A stretch of 64,000 nucleotides of DNA from Lachnospiraceae bacterium. GTDB lineage: Bacteria; Bacillota; Clostridia; Lachnospirales; Lachnospiraceae. Shown piece after piece: positions 53,069 through 61,035 of the stretch (position 1 is its first letter; each line of letters opens with the position of its first letter). A program made the position numbers and the translations under genes. The DNA lies in assembly GCA_900757145.1 (NCBI GenBank), contig CAAEMT010000043.1:1-64000 (forward strand). Direction: 5' to 3'. The notes below the pieces were generated by a model. It did not search any database. It was not told the DNA's origin and saw only the letters and a program-made list of their open reading frames with translations.

Positions 53069-53428
53069 TTACTCATCCTTCATTCTCGGCTGAAATACCC
53101 AGCTTGCCAGATAAGAAAAAATGAGTGCTGCGCTCGTACCGACTGCGCCCGCCTTAAATCCTCCAAGAAAAAGACCAAGCGCTCCCTTTTCATCGACTGC
53201 TTCTTTTACACCCTTCCAAAGCGCATTTCCAAATCCCGGCAAAGGCACAGACGCGCCTGCGCCCGCAAAGTCGATCAGCTTATCATAAAGTCCTACTGAA
53301 CCGAGCGCCGCCCCCAGACATACGAGGATCACCATGATCCGTCCCGGAAGCAGCTTCGTTTTTTCCAATAAAATCTGCACAAGCGCACAGATCAGTCCTC
53401 CCACCAAAAAAGCGCGTATATAATCCAT
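53069..53428 (-). CDS. spoVAE: Stage V sporulation protein AE
   Basis: 119-aa membrane protein of the SpoVA channel family, which moves dipicolinic acid into and out of spores. Typical: MDYIRAFLVGGLICALVQIL, LVCLGAALGSVGLYDKLIDF, AGAGASVPLPGFGNALWKG and LGLFLGGFKAGAVGTSAALI. AAAGGAGA precedes the start. Separated from spoVAD by 284 bp containing a MITE-like element, unlike the usual tight spoVA layout. Confidence 0.95.
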   Translation of the reverse strand: MDYIRAFLVGGLICALVQILLEKTKLLPGRIMVILVCLGAALGSVGLYDKLIDFAGAGASVPLPGFGNALWKGVKEAVDEKGALGLFLGGFKAGAVGTSAALIFSYLASWVFQPRMKDE

Positions 53429-53510
53429 CTGCCTGTCTCCTTTTCGATATAATATATAATCAATGACCGCTGTATTAAGTCTTCATATGCAGCAAAAAAG
53501 AATCCTTGCA

Positions 53511-53679
53511 TACTAGTACAACAAATATAAATTAACTGCCGTATTCACTCGCCTGATTGTTCGATTACATCGTTGTCCTCAATCGTCGTATCCACCGCTA
53601 CGACTCATTCCTCCGCCTTGTACTCGAAATAATCATTCTTCGTGAATATAGCAGAAACTTATTATTTGTTGTACTAGTA
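53511..53679. mobile_element. MITE-like element with perfect 17-bp terminal inverted repeats
   Basis: Left end TACTAGTACAACAAATA (53511-53527) and right end TATTTGTTGTACTAGTA (53663-53679) are exact inverted complements bounding 169 bp with no gene. A third, diverged copy of the end (TATCCGTTGTACTAG, about 53702-53715) overlaps the spoVAD stop codon. No clear target duplication was seen. It may be a non-autonomous transposon or a structured element. Confidence 0.6.
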
Positions 53680-53712
53680 CAATGGGTAATAAATCCTGCT
53701 ATATCCGTTGTA

Positions 53713-54729
53713 CTAGCAATGCTCCAGCACGACCGCATGCGCAATGCCGGGTATCGTCTGTCCTTCATTGAAGCTGACTTTCGACAAAAGAGCTCCTGTC
53801 GGCACAAAGAGCACGCGCTTCCACACGCCCTTTCGCAGCTTGGGAAGAATCATTGCAGCCAGCACAACGGCGCTGCATCCGCAGCCGCTTCCTCCTGCAT
53901 GCGTATCCTGCGCTTTCGCATCGTATATCTCAATACCACAGTCCATATGCTGCTTTGAAATATCAAAACCCTTCTCTTTTAAAAGATCGATCACAATCCT
54001 CTGTCCGATGCTTCCAAGATCGCCGGTGATGATCCTGTCATAATCACCGGGCTGTCTGTTAAAATCCATCAGGTTCTGATAAATCGTGTCGCATGCTGCC
54101 GGAGCCATACATGCGCCCATATTCATATTGTCTTTAATCCCCATATCTACGATCCGTCCGGGCGTCACTCCCGTTATCTTCACATGACCGCCCTTGGAGG
54201 CAAGTACAAACGCTCCGCTGCCTGTGACCGTCCAGGAAGCTGAAAGGGGACGCTGATTTCCGTATCCAAGCGGAAACCGAAACTCCTTTTCTGCGCTTCC
54301 AAAATGACTGGAGGTCATTGCCGCTGCATAATCGGCATATCCCGCGGAGATTGTCATCGCCGCGAGCGCAAGAGATTCTCCGCATGTGGAACATGCGCCA
54401 TACAGCCCAAACAATGGGATCTGTACGTCACCGTTTCCAAACGATGTCGCAATGAGCTGCGCAAGAAGATCTCCGCCAAACAGATATCTCACTCTCTGCA
54501 TAGTAAGCTTCGCTTTTCCGACTGCCAGCAAAAGTGCCTCCTGCTGCAGTGCGCTTTCTGCTTTCTCCCACGTCTGTTCTCCAAGTCCTGCGTCCGGAGC
54601 AACCATATCAAACCACTCTCCAAGCGGTCCTTCCCCCTCCTTCGGTCCCACGACTGACGCACTGCCGATGATGTGCGGCGCTTCCTGAAATTCAATACTT
54701 TGCTGCCCCGCCTGTTGATTCACTGCCAT
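53713..54729 (-). CDS. spoVAD: Stage V sporulation protein AD
   Basis: 338-aa thiolase-fold protein that binds dipicolinic acid in the SpoVA complex. Family marks: MTMQR-type helix (AKLTMQRVRYLFGGDLLAQL), LFGLYGACSTCGESLALAAM near residue 120, EFRFPLGYGNQRPLSASWTV near 170, DTHAGGSGCGCSAVVLAAMI near 285. AGGAGGC precedes the start. spoVAC, which normally precedes spoVAD, is not here; a repeat array and plsC lie upstream instead. Confidence 0.96.
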   Translation of the reverse strand: MAVNQQAGQQSIEFQEAPHIIGSASVVGPKEGEGPLGEWFDMVAPDAGLGEQTWEKAESALQQEALLLAVGKAKLTMQRVRYLFGGDLLAQLIATSFGNGDVQIPLFGLYGACSTCGESLALAAMTISAGYADYAAAMTSSHFGSAEKEFRFPLGYGNQRPLSASWTVTGSGAFVLASKGGHVKITGVTPGRIVDMGIKDNMNMGACMAPAACDTIYQNLMDFNRQPGDYDRIITGDLGSIGQRIVIDLLKEKGFDISKQHMDCGIEIYDAKAQDTHAGGSGCGCSAVVLAAMILPKLRKGVWKRVLFVPTGALLSKVSFNEGQTIPGIAHAVVLEHC

Positions 54730-54807
54730 AGTAAGCCTCCTGTCTGATTGACTTCTTTGACAGTATTATTCCACGTTTTTTTATTTTTATACGCGCGCCT
54801 GTTTCAG

Positions 54808-54942
54808 GAAAAATGCGCTGCACCTTATCTTTCGTTCTGAAAATATGCGCTTCACCGTATCCTTCGTTCTGAAAAAAAGATGCGCTTCACCGTATCTTTC
54901 GTTCTGAAAAAAAGATGCGCTTCACCGTATCTTTTCATACTG
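54808..54942. repeat. Tandem array of four hairpin-forming repeats
   Basis: Four direct copies of a 32-36 base unit containing ATGCGCTTCACCGTATC and ending TTCGTTCTG (54808-54839, 54840-54871, 54872-54906, 54907-54942). Each copy can fold as GATGCG/CGTATC and carries an A-run that is a T-run on the minus strand. The array lies between plsC and spoVAD and may act as a chain of terminators. Confidence 0.75.
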
Positions 54943-54979
54943 TGAAACGCTCTCTTTCTTTTATGTAAAAAAGTAACCT

Positions 54980-55708
54980 TTAGCAGGAAGCTTTTCCTTC
55001 TTCCACCTCTGAAATTTTTTTCTCGATCCGCTCTTTGACAATCGCCGCAAGCTGTGTCGTCTTCATTCCCTGATACTCTTCATATGGGATCGGCTCAAGA
55101 AAATGTACCTGCACCGTCTGCCGCGCAATCGACTTTGTATCAAACGCCTTATAGGAGTCAATCAGCGCTACCGGAACTACGGGGCACTTTGCCTTCTGCG
55201 CGCTCTTAAAGCTGCCGCCCTTAAAGTCGAGCAGACGGTTTCCCATCTTACTTCTCGTACCTTCTGGAAAAATAATAAAATTTCGTCCTTTTTTAACCTC
55301 CTCAGCTACCTGAAGGATCACCTGCATTCCCTGCCGAACATCACTGCGGTCGAGGGGAATCGCATCCAGACAGGTAAAAACCTGTTTCAAAAACGGGATA
55401 TCGGCAAGCTCTTTTTTTAAAACAACGGACGTAGGCGTTTGCAAAAGCTGTATGATAGCAAGCACATCGAACATTCCCTGATGATTTGGATAGAAGATAT
55501 ACCCATCTTCTTTTGGAAGATTTTCCATTCCATGCCCCTCGATCGTCACACGACCGCCCCGAATTGCACGGTTGTCGATTTCTTTTACAATAGCAAAACG
55601 CTCCTCCACAGAATACCGCTCCGGATGTGATGAAATTCGAAAAAGCCGATACAATCCCAGAGGAACATACCACCAGTTCATCAGAACCATCCACAAAATA
55701 CGTCTCAT
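54980..55708 (-). CDS. plsC: 1-acyl-sn-glycerol-3-phosphate acyltransferase
   Basis: 242-aa membrane-associated acyltransferase making phosphatidic acid. N-terminal hydrophobic anchor (ILWMVLMNWWYVPLGLYRLF); catalytic NHQGMFD (NHx4D) near residue 75; IPLDRSD near 115; FIIFPEGTRSKMGN near 145; CPVVPVALIDSYKA near 180. It overlaps the HAD gene by four bases (ATGA) and follows GAGGAGGGG. Confidence 0.94.
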   Translation of the reverse strand: MRRILWMVLMNWWYVPLGLYRLFRISSHPERYSVEERFAIVKEIDNRAIRGGRVTIEGHGMENLPKEDGYIFYPNHQGMFDVLAIIQLLQTPTSVVLKKELADIPFLKQVFTCLDAIPLDRSDVRQGMQVILQVAEEVKKGRNFIIFPEGTRSKMGNRLLDFKGGSFKSAQKAKCPVVPVALIDSYKAFDTKSIARQTVQVHFLEPIPYEEYQGMKTTQLAAIVKERIEKKISEVEEGKASC

Positions 55709-56352
55709 CCTATCCCCTCCTCCAAGAGCTCATCAAGTTCTTCAAAGCGTGATATTTTCGCATCTATATGATCTGGATTGCCGAAACCGTAAGATGCAAA
55801 GATAAACGGCACACCCGCTTCCTCACAGGCATCAGAGTCTCCCTTGGTATCACCGACATATACAGGATTCTTCAGCTGATTACGCTGCACTACAAGCCGA
55901 ATATTTTCTCCCTTTCCTTTCCCTGTATTTCCATAGCATTCTGTATCTGTCACACAATCCGCAAGCCCTGTTTTTTCCAAAAAGAGTTCAATATAACCAG
56001 ACTGGCAGTTGCTCACTATAAAAACAGGAAGTCTCTCCGAAAGCCGTCGGATCCCCTCTATGACGCCCGGATAGCAGATTGCACATTCATCCTCGCAAAG
56101 TACTCTGTGCTCATACTCACAGCAAAGTTCCATCAGCTTATCTCGCTGCTCCTGTGAGACATCCGGAAACATCTCCCGGGCGATTACCTCCATCGTCTTA
56201 CCAAAAAGCTGCTTAAGCTGCTCCCCTTCGACCGAATAGCCCTCGATACCGCCCTGTCTTACCGCCTGTGTCCATGCCTTGGCCACAAGCCCTGTTGAAT
56301 CCCAAAGCGTCCCGTCTACATCAAGTATCAGACTGTCAATCCTTTTCTTCAT
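55705..56352 (-). CDS. HAD-family phosphatase (phosphoglycolate phosphatase-like)
   Basis: 215-aa haloacid dehalogenase-type hydrolase. Motif I LILDVDGTLWDST at the N-terminus, motif II FIVSNCQSGYIE near residue 115, motif III Lys near GNTGKGKGENIRL, motif IV YVGDTKGDSDACEEAGVPFI near 165. A helical C1 cap lies between motifs I and II. Start 56352 follows GGAGGAG; the ATG at 56373 has no site. Co-translated with plsC; the phosphate substrate is unknown. Confidence 0.92.
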   Translation of the reverse strand: MKKRIDSLILDVDGTLWDSTGLVAKAWTQAVRQGGIEGYSVEGEQLKQLFGKTMEVIAREMFPDVSQEQRDKLMELCCEYEHRVLCEDECAICYPGVIEGIRRLSERLPVFIVSNCQSGYIELFLEKTGLADCVTDTECYGNTGKGKGENIRLVVQRNQLKNPVYVGDTKGDSDACEEAGVPFIFASYGFGNPDHIDAKISRFEELDELLEEGIG

Positions 56353-56387
56353 AATCTCCTCCGTGTTTTTCATGTATCTTAACTTTT

Positions 56388-56440
56388 ATATCATGGAAAG
56401 ACTTTCGTTCATCAATGGAACAAGTTCCTTCCTGTAACGT
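56388..56440. repeat. Palindromic repeat, copy 3 (behind the SH3 lipoprotein terminator)
   Basis: TATCATGGAAAGACTTTCGT opens it, and AAGTTCCTTCCTGTAACG closes it. It matches copy 1 (20050-20105) closely, including GGAAAGACTTTCGTxCATCA. On the minus strand it directly follows the seven-T tract of the terminator at 56441-56504. Confidence 0.65.
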
Positions 56441-56504
56441 AAAAAAAGAGCCGCCGCAAAATAAGCCTTCCGGTCTATCCTTCCGATTTATTTTGCGGCA
56501 GCTC
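56441..56504 (-). terminator. Terminator of SH3 lipoprotein gene
   Basis: Arms GCCGCAAAATAA (56453-56464) / TTATTTTGCGGC (56488-56499) extended by GAGC/GCTC. On the minus strand seven Ts follow (56441-56447). Confidence 0.88.
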
Positions 56505-56515
56505 CATCTTTATTC

Positions 56516-58069
56516 TCAATAACCTGTTACATTCGTTGCATACAGATCGCCGTTTGGCGCAGTACCTGAATAATCAATCGTAGCTGAAATATAAAGCCCT
56601 TCCTGCAGACCGTCGTTTGTGCTGACACTTGCATCACCATAATTGATTACATGTGTATTTCCGTCATCACCCTTGATCGTGATCGTAGACGGAGTCGTAC
56701 TGATAATCGTACCGCTCACTGTACCGGTACCGCTTCCTGTATTTCCTCCTGTGCTGCCGCCTGTATTGCCACCTGTATTATCGTCTGTACTTCCGCCTGT
56801 ATTTCCTCCTGTACTGCCACCCGTATTTCCTCCCGGATTTGTGGAGCTGATATAGGATTTTGATACGTACGCCTTCATGCCATTTACCGATACGACAAAC
56901 CAGTTGTCTGTCTCGCCGATGACAGAAACCTGCTGTCCTGCTGAAAGTCCGCCGATGATATTGCTCTGTGTACCCGGCTGATCGCGCAGATTCGTTCCTG
57001 TCGTTGCGTAGTACTGATAACCCGTGCCGTAATCCACGTAGCTGTTAAGCTCTGCATCTACCTTCGTGGAATCAGAAACCTGACTGTCTGACTGTGCCGT
57101 CGTCTCAGACTGCGGCTGCGTATTTACAAGAAACGCTTTATTGATATAGCCTATATTTCCATTTACATTTACTTTAAACCACTGCGAAGTCTCACCTACT
57201 ACAATGACTTTGTCACCGCGTGAAAGTGAACCGATGATGTTCGTATTCGACTCTGTGGTCGGTTCCAGACGAATATTTACAGCGTCTGCCGCATAAAGAG
57301 TCGCTTCCGTGCCATACTCTGTCAGTGTATTAAGCTCTGCCTGAGCACCTGCGTCCGAGCTGCTCTGTGACTGTGCAGTCTCGCTTTGTCCTGTCTGATT
57401 CGTCACCTTTCCCGGAATCGCACTGAATGTAGGATTACGCAGAACCGTAAAGCTCTCGACTGATTTCTTTACTGCTTCAAGAAGCGCTTCATTGTCATCT
57501 GTCACAGTGCCGGTCACTGTGTACGCCTCATCTTCTGCAATGATCGCATACGTCACCGCGTACTTCCACATACTTGTCGCATTGTATTTCACCAAATATT
57601 CATACGTATCAAGTGTCGTTGTACTCTGCTTCTCGAACTCTACCACCTCAAAAGCATTTGTGTCGGGATACTGCTTCGTAAGGCTCTCCTTCAGCTCATC
57701 CTCAGACTCAGCTACCGTGAGATTTCTCATCGCATTTTCATCTGCCGCATGCCCGATACTGATCATCGCATCTGCGCCGGACGAAAATACGCGCAGAGAA
57801 TCAGCATCCTGTGACACCTTCCAGGTGCTGTCCGGCAAAGTAATGCGGATACTTCCGTCCTTCGATGCATACGGAACATTCGTTAGAAGCTCTGTCTGCG
57901 GCTCTGTCTCGCTTTCCGTCTCCGTCTGTGTCTCTGATTCTGTCTCCGATTGTGTCTGCGGCTCCGTCTCCTTTGGCTTTTTCAAAGCGCCGCAGCCTGT
58001 GGCAAAACTCATTATGACCAGTGACATTACCAGAGCTGCCGTAATAAATTTCATTCTTCTGTTCAACAT
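56516..58069 (-). CDS. Lipoprotein with two SH3b domains and Gly/Thr repeats
   Basis: 517-aa surface lipoprotein. Signal ITAALVMSLVIMSFATGC gives lipobox FATGC with Cys near residue 26. A TE/SE/PQ-rich linker (about 35-60) follows, then a beta domain (SIRITLPDSTWKVSQDADSL). Two bacterial SH3 domains, about residues 265-315 (VNIRLEPTTESNTNIIGSLS) and 355-410 (TNLRDQPGTQSNIIGGLSAG), are separated by a Ser/Gln-rich linker. A GGNTGGST-type repeat runs near 412-450. The last 65 residues form another beta domain (TIISTTPSTITIKGDDGN). Likely cell-wall binding. GGAGGG precedes the start. Confidence 0.9.
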   Translation of the reverse strand: MLNRRMKFITAALVMSLVIMSFATGCGALKKPKETEPQTQSETESETQTETESETEPQTELLTNVPYASKDGSIRITLPDSTWKVSQDADSLRVFSSGADAMISIGHAADENAMRNLTVAESEDELKESLTKQYPDTNAFEVVEFEKQSTTTLDTYEYLVKYNATSMWKYAVTYAIIAEDEAYTVTGTVTDDNEALLEAVKKSVESFTVLRNPTFSAIPGKVTNQTGQSETAQSQSSSDAGAQAELNTLTEYGTEATLYAADAVNIRLEPTTESNTNIIGSLSRGDKVIVVGETSQWFKVNVNGNIGYINKAFLVNTQPQSETTAQSDSQVSDSTKVDAELNSYVDYGTGYQYYATTGTNLRDQPGTQSNIIGGLSAGQQVSVIGETDNWFVVSVNGMKAYVSKSYISSTNPGGNTGGSTGGNTGGSTDDNTGGNTGGSTGGNTGSGTGTVSGTIISTTPSTITIKGDDGNTHVINYGDASVSTNDGLQEGLYISATIDYSGTAPNGDLYATNVTGY

Positions 58070-58212
58070 GTCACACCCTCCATTCTATTTACTCCCGCTT
58101 TACAAATTACCCTGCAACAAATACAGCTATGCTGCGTCAGTATTACGCATACATTCTGTTTGCAGTACGGACTGCGTCCGTCTCCCCCTCAGGAAACAGG
58201 ACACAAAAAACA

Positions 58213-58229
58213 GGTATTGAACCAATACC
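58213..58229 (-). promoter_or_regulatory. Hairpin with T-run right after SH3 lipoprotein promoter
   Basis: Minus-strand GGTATTG-GTT-CAATACC then TGTTTTTTG, beginning within about 10 bases of the predicted start point. It could be an early attenuator or an operator. Otherwise 58070-58375 holds only this, the promoter and the MATE terminator. Confidence 0.4.
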
Positions 58230-58238
58230 ATTTTAGTC

Positions 58239-58267
58239 ATAATACCACGCCTTTGCGATTCCTGCAA
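58239..58267 (-). promoter_or_regulatory. Promoter of SH3 lipoprotein gene
   Basis: Minus-strand TTGCAG (58262-58267), 17-bp spacer, extended TGG-TATTAT (58239-58244). The leader is about 160 nt. Confidence 0.65.
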
Positions 58268-58332
58268 GTCACATATACACAATTCATAGTCGCAAAATGC
58301 AATCTTAATACTTTCGTAATCTCTTCTTAACA

Positions 58333-58367
58333 GCGCAAAAAACGCCGAAAAACAGCATTTTTTGCGC
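58333..58367 (-). terminator. Terminator after second MATE gene
   Basis: 13-bp arms GCGCAAAAAACGC (58333-58345) / GCATTTTTTGCGC (58355-58367), one mismatch, immediately past the MATE stop. Confidence 0.65.
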
Positions 58368-58375
58368 CGCTTTTC

Positions 58376-59788
58376 TTACTTCACAGTCATTTTCCGTGAT
58401 CCTGACAGGCGCAGGAAGGTAAGGTGCAGCACGATGCCTTTGAGCATACTGGTGATTGTAAGCGCCCACCAGATTCCTTCAAGTCCCAACCCCGTGCGGC
58501 TTAAAAGAAGTGCCAGCGGAATACGCAGAGCCGTCAGGCAGACACTGATGATGCTGCATATTTTTGTTTTCCCAAGTCCGGAAATAGCTCCCACTGCCGT
58601 CAGCTCTACACACATGAAGGCTTCTGAAAAGCCGACGATCACCATATACCTAGAAGCAACGGGAAGCACCTCCGCCTCATGGAAAAACAATCCCGATATC
58701 TGCATCGGAAACAGCACAAAAATAAGCGTCATTCCGACACCCCATACAAGGATTGTCGAAAAAGCCGCGCGGTATCCTTTTCTGACTCGCTCCATCCTTC
58801 CTGCTCCGAAATTCTGCCCTATGAACGCATTAAGTGCCGCTGCAAAACCATCTGCCGTATTCCAAGAAACAGACTCAATCTGACCACCGACACGCTGCGT
58901 TGCCACGGCTCCTGCACCAAATGCAGCAACCATTCTCGTAAGCACCATGGAGATCATACAGTAGACAGAACCCTGCAGCGCTGTCGGACCTCCGATGCGC
59001 ACAACATCCGCATAATAGGAACGCTCCTGCAAATGTGTCAGTCGTATCTCCCGAATAATATTGTCATCTTTTACAGTTGCCCTTACTTTGTCTGCGTCTT
59101 TATATTTCTTCTTTTTTCCCCTGCAAGCCAGACATATCAAAAATACCGCCGTAACCACGATCTGAGCCGTGACAGTCGCAATTGCAGCTCCGGCAGCCTC
59201 CATACGCGGCACTATTCCTATGCCGAGAATCAGTACAGGATCAAGTATCATATTTACGATAAGTCCGACAAAATTAGCCTGAAACGGCGTCGTAGCGTCG
59301 CCCTGTGCCGTAAACAGCCCCGTAAGCGTAAAATTTACATATGAAAAAACAATCATCCCACAGGTAATCATCAGATAGCTCTTTGCATGGATCAGTGTCT
59401 CGGTATCTTTCATTCCAAAAAATGCAATGAGCTGATCTGGAAAAAGCAGGCAGACCGCTCCAAAAAGCACCCCGAAAAAAATAACGAGCTGAATTGCCGC
59501 TGCAGAATACTTTTTTGCTCTCTCACGGTCTCCGCGGCCAAGCTCCTGTGCTACGTGTACCTGTCCGCCCATTCTCGCAAGCGAGGCAAGCCCCTGAGAA
59601 AGCCACACATACATGCCGCCTACGCCGACTCCCGCCACTGCCTTTGCTCCAAGCGTCCCAATCCACGCCATGTCTGTAATACTATATGCCGTTGACAAAA
59701 ATGATGATGCCATAATCGGAAGCGCAAGCTTCGTCAATACTTTCAAAATCGGTCCCTCTGTCAACCGTCCCTGTTCTGTTTGTGCCAT
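58376..59788 (-). CDS. MATE-family efflux transporter (second)
   Basis: 470-aa twelve-helix exporter. Typical: LPIMASSFLSTAYSITDMAW, GTLGAKAVAGVGVGGMYVWL and QGDATTPFQANFVGLIVNMI near residue 165. The second half begins VRIGGPTALQGSVYCMISMV with FGAGAVATQRVGGQIESVSW. A charged cytosolic loop (RGKKKKYKDADKVRATVKDD) links the halves. AGAGGT precedes the start. Differs clearly from the MATE at 12410 and probably has other cargo. Confidence 0.93.
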   Translation of the reverse strand: MAQTEQGRLTEGPILKVLTKLALPIMASSFLSTAYSITDMAWIGTLGAKAVAGVGVGGMYVWLSQGLASLARMGGQVHVAQELGRGDRERAKKYSAAAIQLVIFFGVLFGAVCLLFPDQLIAFFGMKDTETLIHAKSYLMITCGMIVFSYVNFTLTGLFTAQGDATTPFQANFVGLIVNMILDPVLILGIGIVPRMEAAGAAIATVTAQIVVTAVFLICLACRGKKKKYKDADKVRATVKDDNIIREIRLTHLQERSYYADVVRIGGPTALQGSVYCMISMVLTRMVAAFGAGAVATQRVGGQIESVSWNTADGFAAALNAFIGQNFGAGRMERVRKGYRAAFSTILVWGVGMTLIFVLFPMQISGLFFHEAEVLPVASRYMVIVGFSEAFMCVELTAVGAISGLGKTKICSIISVCLTALRIPLALLLSRTGLGLEGIWWALTITSMLKGIVLHLTFLRLSGSRKMTVK

Positions 59789-59858
59789 ATTTCAACCTCT
59801 TTCGTTTTTCTTCTCTTTTCTCTTTTTCATGCATCTTTTCCGGCGGAAGCAGAAATAC

Positions 59859-60800
59859 TTATCGGACAGAAAATTTTCTTTGAATCTTCTCTTCTGCCGA
59901 AGTAAGACGGGAATCAAGCTCCTGCACTGTAAAAAGTGGGAAAAACTCCTCCTCGCAGGTATCCTCGCCCATATAGCTATTTTTACAACTACCCATACCG
60001 ATGCCGGTCAGGCGCCGAAATTCGTTATATTCATCGATCAGTCCTTGCCCATGCATCACTCGGTACGCTCCCGCGTCACTTCCAAGCGCAATCTGTACGC
60101 CAAGCTCAAAGCCACGCCGGATCATCCTGCCCTGCCTCTTACGAAGCCTTAAAAGCCCCGCATCATCAAAACGCCCGCTTCCGATCAGATTTGTAATTGT
60201 CACATAGGTTGGTACCCAGACTGCATCACTGTCTGAGAGCACCTGTAAGCAGTCCTCGTCTATAAAATTGCCATGCTCCACCGAATCCACTCCTGCGCAG
60301 ACGGCGGCACGCACCGCGTCCGCACCGTTTACGTGAGCCATGACTGCAAAACCTTCTTCGTGCGCAATATGTATCATTTCCCGAATCTCGTTTTCCGAAA
60401 GAGACGGCTCCGTCACCGCTCCCTCCCGGTCAAAATCCATGATTCCTGAAAACATGACCTTGATAAAATCGCCGCCTTCTGCGCGCACCTGCTTTACAAG
60501 ACTATGGTACTCTCTCCAGTCTTCAAAGCCATATCCGACAATCCCTCCATAATGCCCTTTTTTGTGGATCGCAAAAATCGGTGTCCGATATGCGATCCCG
60601 TACTCCGGAGCGATCTTCGCCGCGCGCGCCGACACGCCAAGCCCGTCTCCTCCGTCGCGCAGAAAAGTAATCCCGCACGCCTTATACTGCTCCAGCTTTT
60701 TCCGGATATCCGCCTCCTGCACACCGTTTTTATGAAGCTGCACCGCTTCGCGGTAATTTACTCCATTCATAAATATATGCATATGGCATTCGCCAAACAT
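59859..60800 (-). CDS. Metal-dependent amidohydrolase
   Basis: 313-aa TIM-barrel amidohydrolase. Metal-site marks: CHMHIF at the N-terminus (HxH), FAVMAHVNGADAVRAAV near residue 175, VDSVEHGNFID near 197, and the catalytic Asp in IALGSDAGAYRVMHG near 260. A carboxylated Lys may be in DFIKVMFSGIMDF near 120. The open frame to 60935 runs through a repeat hairpin; the start at 60800 follows AGAAGG. The closest family by eye is imidazolonepropionase/prolidase-like. Substrate unknown. Confidence 0.88.
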   Translation of the reverse strand: MFGECHMHIFMNGVNYREAVQLHKNGVQEADIRKKLEQYKACGITFLRDGGDGLGVSARAAKIAPEYGIAYRTPIFAIHKKGHYGGIVGYGFEDWREYHSLVKQVRAEGGDFIKVMFSGIMDFDREGAVTEPSLSENEIREMIHIAHEEGFAVMAHVNGADAVRAAVCAGVDSVEHGNFIDEDCLQVLSDSDAVWVPTYVTITNLIGSGRFDDAGLLRLRKRQGRMIRRGFELGVQIALGSDAGAYRVMHGQGLIDEYNEFRRLTGIGMGSCKNSYMGEDTCEEEFFPLFTVQELDSRLTSAEEKIQRKFSVR

Positions 60801-60866
60801 AAAAACGCCTTCTTTCTTTATGATCAGCTTTATTATAAACGAATGGAAAGAAATTGCAATAAACAA

Positions 60867-60946
60867 GGTGCCGCAAAATGTATATTCCGATGGATTTTCC
60901 GTGAACCTTCTCCGAAAAGATCCCACCGAATGCACTTTACGACACC
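60867..60946. repeat. Long imperfect GCAAAAT hairpin
   Basis: Arms GGTGCCGCAAAATGTA (60867-60883) and TGCACTTTACGACACC (60931-60946) pair through G-U steps. Inner CCGATGG and CCACCG also pair. It lies downstream of the TIM-barrel gene and may end that operon. Same family as 10121, 22134 and 23311. Confidence 0.55.
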
Positions 60947-61035
60947 CTGTATTCTTATTATACTTATACTCTTATTACTTCTTATTCTGCTTTTTCAAAC
61001 CCATACTTTTCTTCTTTACATTTTCTAGGATCGTA

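Noticed and set aside
53557..53958. Plus-strand frame across the spoVAD end and the MITE-like element
   Set aside because: Antisense to spoVAD with no start signal or recognised family.
54808..54942. Possible CRISPR array
   Set aside because: The repeats are adjacent with no unique spacers, only four copies, and no cas genes nearby.
56643..56863. Plus-strand Pro/Val-rich repeat frames
   Set aside because: Shadow of the Gly/Thr repeat of the SH3 lipoprotein.
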